DNA from: a virus
Direction: 5' to 3' (one strand)
DNA length: 48,747 nt
Virus record (IMG/VR): IMGVR_UViG_3300035070_002886
Location: 1-48,747 of that record
The notes beneath the pieces were generated by a model. It did not search any database and was not told the origin of the DNA. It saw only the letters and a list, made by a program, of their open reading frames with translations. Shown here in pieces: positions 47,354 to 48,747 of this stretch. Position numbers and translations under genes: made by a program. Each line of letters begins with the position of its first letter. Within the stretch, counting starts at the first letter, position 1.

Positions 47354-47871
47354 TTATCCATCTCCAATTCTTCCCTATCACTCGGCAAACCCCAAGCGCC
47401 CACATTGTTAAACAGCGTCCAAGCCTCTTCTAGAGTTGGTGACTTCTCAGTATTAGCCACCCAGCCAGCGGTAATAAAATCAGGCGCTTTGCGTGATGCT
47501 TTGAACTCGTCGATCATATCCATATGGAAGTTAGCCGCCAAACCGCTAATCTCGTTATGCTTGCAAGGTGTGTTGATTTTTAACACTTCCTCGGTGATAT
47601 GGTGCTTGCCGTTAGACTCACGCGAAATGATGTAGCAAGTAATTACCCATTTCAACTCTGTACGACCTAGCAACTCTGCAAACTCACGGCCAATTCTGCA
47701 TGGCTCAAGTGTTTTAGTGGTGTATGGGATCACTGAGTTCATTGTTTGTGGCTCCCATAAAAACCACTTGGTACGCATTTGCTTTCGCACCTTCTCAAAC
47801 TGCAAGCGCATGAGTCGAGCGCGGGCTTTAGGTGGTACTTGTGCTGGTATGCGTGCGGTTGTTATTAGCAT
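47350..47871 (-). CDS. Hypothetical protein, 173 aa
   Basis: Basic N-terminal third (MLITTARIPAQVPPKARARL, then MRLQFEKVRKQMRTKW), acidic C-terminus. Mixed alpha/beta middle (LKWVITCYIISRESNGKHHI). No domain is recognised. It overlaps both neighbours by 1 to 4 bases in the early operon. Confidence 0.6.
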   Translation of the reverse strand: MLITTARIPAQVPPKARARLMRLQFEKVRKQMRTKWFLWEPQTMNSVIPYTTKTLEPCRIGREFAELLGRTELKWVITCYIISRESNGKHHITEEVLKINTPCKHNEISGLAANFHMDMIDEFKASRKAPDFITAGWVANTEKSPTLEEAWTLFNNVGAWGLPSDREELEMDK

Positions 47872-48266
47872 TATTCCTTACCCCCAATCAAACCTAAAAC
47901 CAAATCGCCAAACTCACTTTGTGCAGTATCACTGTCTAGCAGTTTCTGGCACATGTCTTTAATTCTAACTCTAAAGTCCACCACATACGCACGTGTAAGC
48001 TCCTCTCGCGCTTCTGGGTATTCTGTGAAGTAATCAGCCGCGTTAGTGTCTTTTACGCTACCTACCGTGTGCTGAAGCATGAAATTTAGGTGTTGAGTTG
48101 ATACGCCTAACTCTTTTGCTAAAACATGAACCTTGACCATGTGCGTGAATCGCTCTGGATCGATTTTGTTAACTTGCACCAAGTGTGCATCGTGTACGTC
48201 ATAAGCTCGCGCCACTTCTGATAGTGTTTTTGCGCCTAGCTGCTTTGCTATTTGTGATGGTTTCAT
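47871..48266 (-). CDS. Hypothetical helical, HTH-like protein, 131 aa
   Basis: MKPSQIAKQLGAKTLSEVAR, then AYDVHDAHLVQVNKIDPERF, looks like a helix-turn-helix, and a second one may lie at ELGVSTQHLNFML. The C-terminal half is acidic and helical. Possibly a regulator; no family is recognised. Confidence 0.58.
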   Translation of the reverse strand: MKPSQIAKQLGAKTLSEVARAYDVHDAHLVQVNKIDPERFTHMVKVHVLAKELGVSTQHLNFMLQHTVGSVKDTNAADYFTEYPEAREELTRAYVVDFRVRIKDMCQKLLDSDTAQSEFGDLVLGLIGGKE

Positions 48267-48499
48267 TTTTCCGCCCCAAAGCTGTAAGTGTGATTTCCGT
48301 CAATTGATACGGCTTTAACCCATAACTTTCCGTTTGTGTATGAGGTGATGAAGTGACGATCGGTGTTATTGGTGTAAACTTCCCCAAGTTGCCAGTTACC
48401 AATATTTGCAGCGCTCATTTGTTTCACTTGATTGAATAGCAACACCGTTGCCACATACGCGTCATCTTTGTTGTCGCTAGTTGTTGTTACTGTTTTCAT
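48263..48499 (-). CDS. Small beta-rich hypothetical protein, 78 aa
   Basis: MKTVTTTSDNKDDAYVATVL, then strands around WQLGEVYTNNTDRHFITSYT and LWVKAVSIDGNHTYSFGAE. Four-base overlaps with both neighbours. No function is suggested. Confidence 0.58.
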   Translation of the reverse strand: MKTVTTTSDNKDDAYVATVLLFNQVKQMSAANIGNWQLGEVYTNNTDRHFITSYTNGKLWVKAVSIDGNHTYSFGAEK

Positions 48500-48711
48500 A
48501 TCCCCGCCTTACCTGTAACCTTATACTCATGCATTCGCATTCCGCGCTTGCTTTGTCTTGTGCTAATCTCCCACCCCTTACGGCGCAGACTCTTGATGTA
48601 GTTTTTCATTTGATAATATTCAATATCGAGTGTTGCGATTAACTCCTCACCCGGCACCCAATTTTTAGTAATTAAGTCTAAAAGATACGTGCTTTTACAT
48701 TGTCGCTTCAT
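48496..48711 (-). CDS. Double winged-helix DNA-binding protein, C-terminal part (gene split by the join)
   Basis: A 71-residue frame can be read from the ATG at 48711-48709, but that codon lies in the terminal repeat (equivalent to 41-39) and is internal to the longer gene starting at 239. The true product is the 137-residue fusion of both pieces. This half carries EELIATLDIEYYQMKNYIKS, a second helix-turn-helix-like unit, then a basic wing (STRQSKRGMRMHEYKV). Its stop overlaps the next gene's ATG by 4 bases, as in the rest of this operon. Confidence 0.75.
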   Translation of the reverse strand: MKRQCKSTYLLDLITKNWVPGEELIATLDIEYYQMKNYIKSLRRKGWEISTRQSKRGMRMHEYKVTGKAGI

Positions 48712-48747
48712 CGGTACTTGATGGTGCTTTGGCAGGTAGTAATGCCT
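48671..48747. repeat. 77-bp terminal direct repeat, right copy
   Basis: Exact second copy of bases 1-77. Removing one copy leaves a 48,670-bp circle. Confidence 0.95.

Noticed and set aside
1-48747. Integrase, transposase or CI-type repressor genes
   Set aside because: None seen by motif in any credible gene; small HTH proteins are too generic to call a lysogeny module.
1-48747. tRNA genes
   Set aside because: No cloverleaf or conserved TTCGA-type loop with matching acceptor stem was noticed by eye; a tRNA scan was not possible.
48671-48747. Biological 77-bp terminal repeat for packaging
   Set aside because: The repeat is inside a gene that is intact only when the ends are joined, and its length matches an assembler overlap.

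Overview
This window is one complete tailed-phage genome, assembled as a circle and cut open. The first 77 bases recur exactly as the last 77 (48671-48747), leaving about 48,670 bp of unique sequence. One gene reads in frame across the join. The virion genes predict a myovirus that combines a lambda-type head (GpA-family terminase, gpW, lambda portal, S49 protease, decoration protein D, capsid protein E) with a Mu-type contractile tail (gpL sheath, gpM tube, frameshifted chaperone pair, gpN, gp44 to gp48). I see no integrase, transposase or CI-like repressor, so it looks virulent, although lysogeny by a route I do not recognise cannot be excluded. The host is probably a marine-type gammaproteobacterium (Vibrio/Shewanella-like). 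This is inference from a gammaproteobacterial-style LexA box, an ANR-family regulator and a NinH-like protein.

Layout. (1) About 46.2 kb through the join to 0.9 kb, minus strand: an early-type operon with a double winged-helix protein, MazG-like pyrophosphohydrolase, phage Dam methylase and small unknowns, driven by a strong promoter at 932-960. (2) 1.0-10.1 kb, minus strand: replication and recombination genes (VRR-NUC nuclease, SF2 helicase, Pif1-like helicase, RecB-like nuclease, DUF669 protein, RecA-like ATPase, PrimPol/DUF3987 primase-helicase). (3) 10.14-10.55 kb: a 415-bp intergenic region with nine CATTTTTCC iterons in both orientations around an AT-rich core holding a LexA-type box; this is the candidate replication origin. 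(4) 11.1-23.4 kb, plus strand: packaging, head and the first tail genes, preceded by a 233-bp non-coding segment with two GTTTCCGGAAAC palindromes (candidate cos/operator). (5) 24.8-38.1 kb, plus strand: the rest of the tail and baseplate, interrupted repeatedly by accessory genes. (6) 38.1-39.8 kb, minus strand: a small operon led by a T4 DenV-type pyrimidine-dimer glycosylase. (7) 40.0-43.5 kb, plus strand: small membrane/secreted proteins and a beta-helix tailspike. (8) 43.5-46.1 kb, minus strand: lysis genes (M15-type endolysin, holin candidates) and a lipoprotein.

The features most worth following are the iteron/LexA-box origin; an identical promoter-plus-leader element (TATCGAAACGAAAC five bases after the -10) at two distant accessory operons, with a degenerate third copy; a T_TTT_TTG frameshift site with a well-placed stem in the tail chaperone gene; a nested scaffold start inside the head protease gene; a hairpin burying the ribosome-binding site of the tailspike gene; and a cassette of overlapping tiny membrane-protein genes inside the tail operon.
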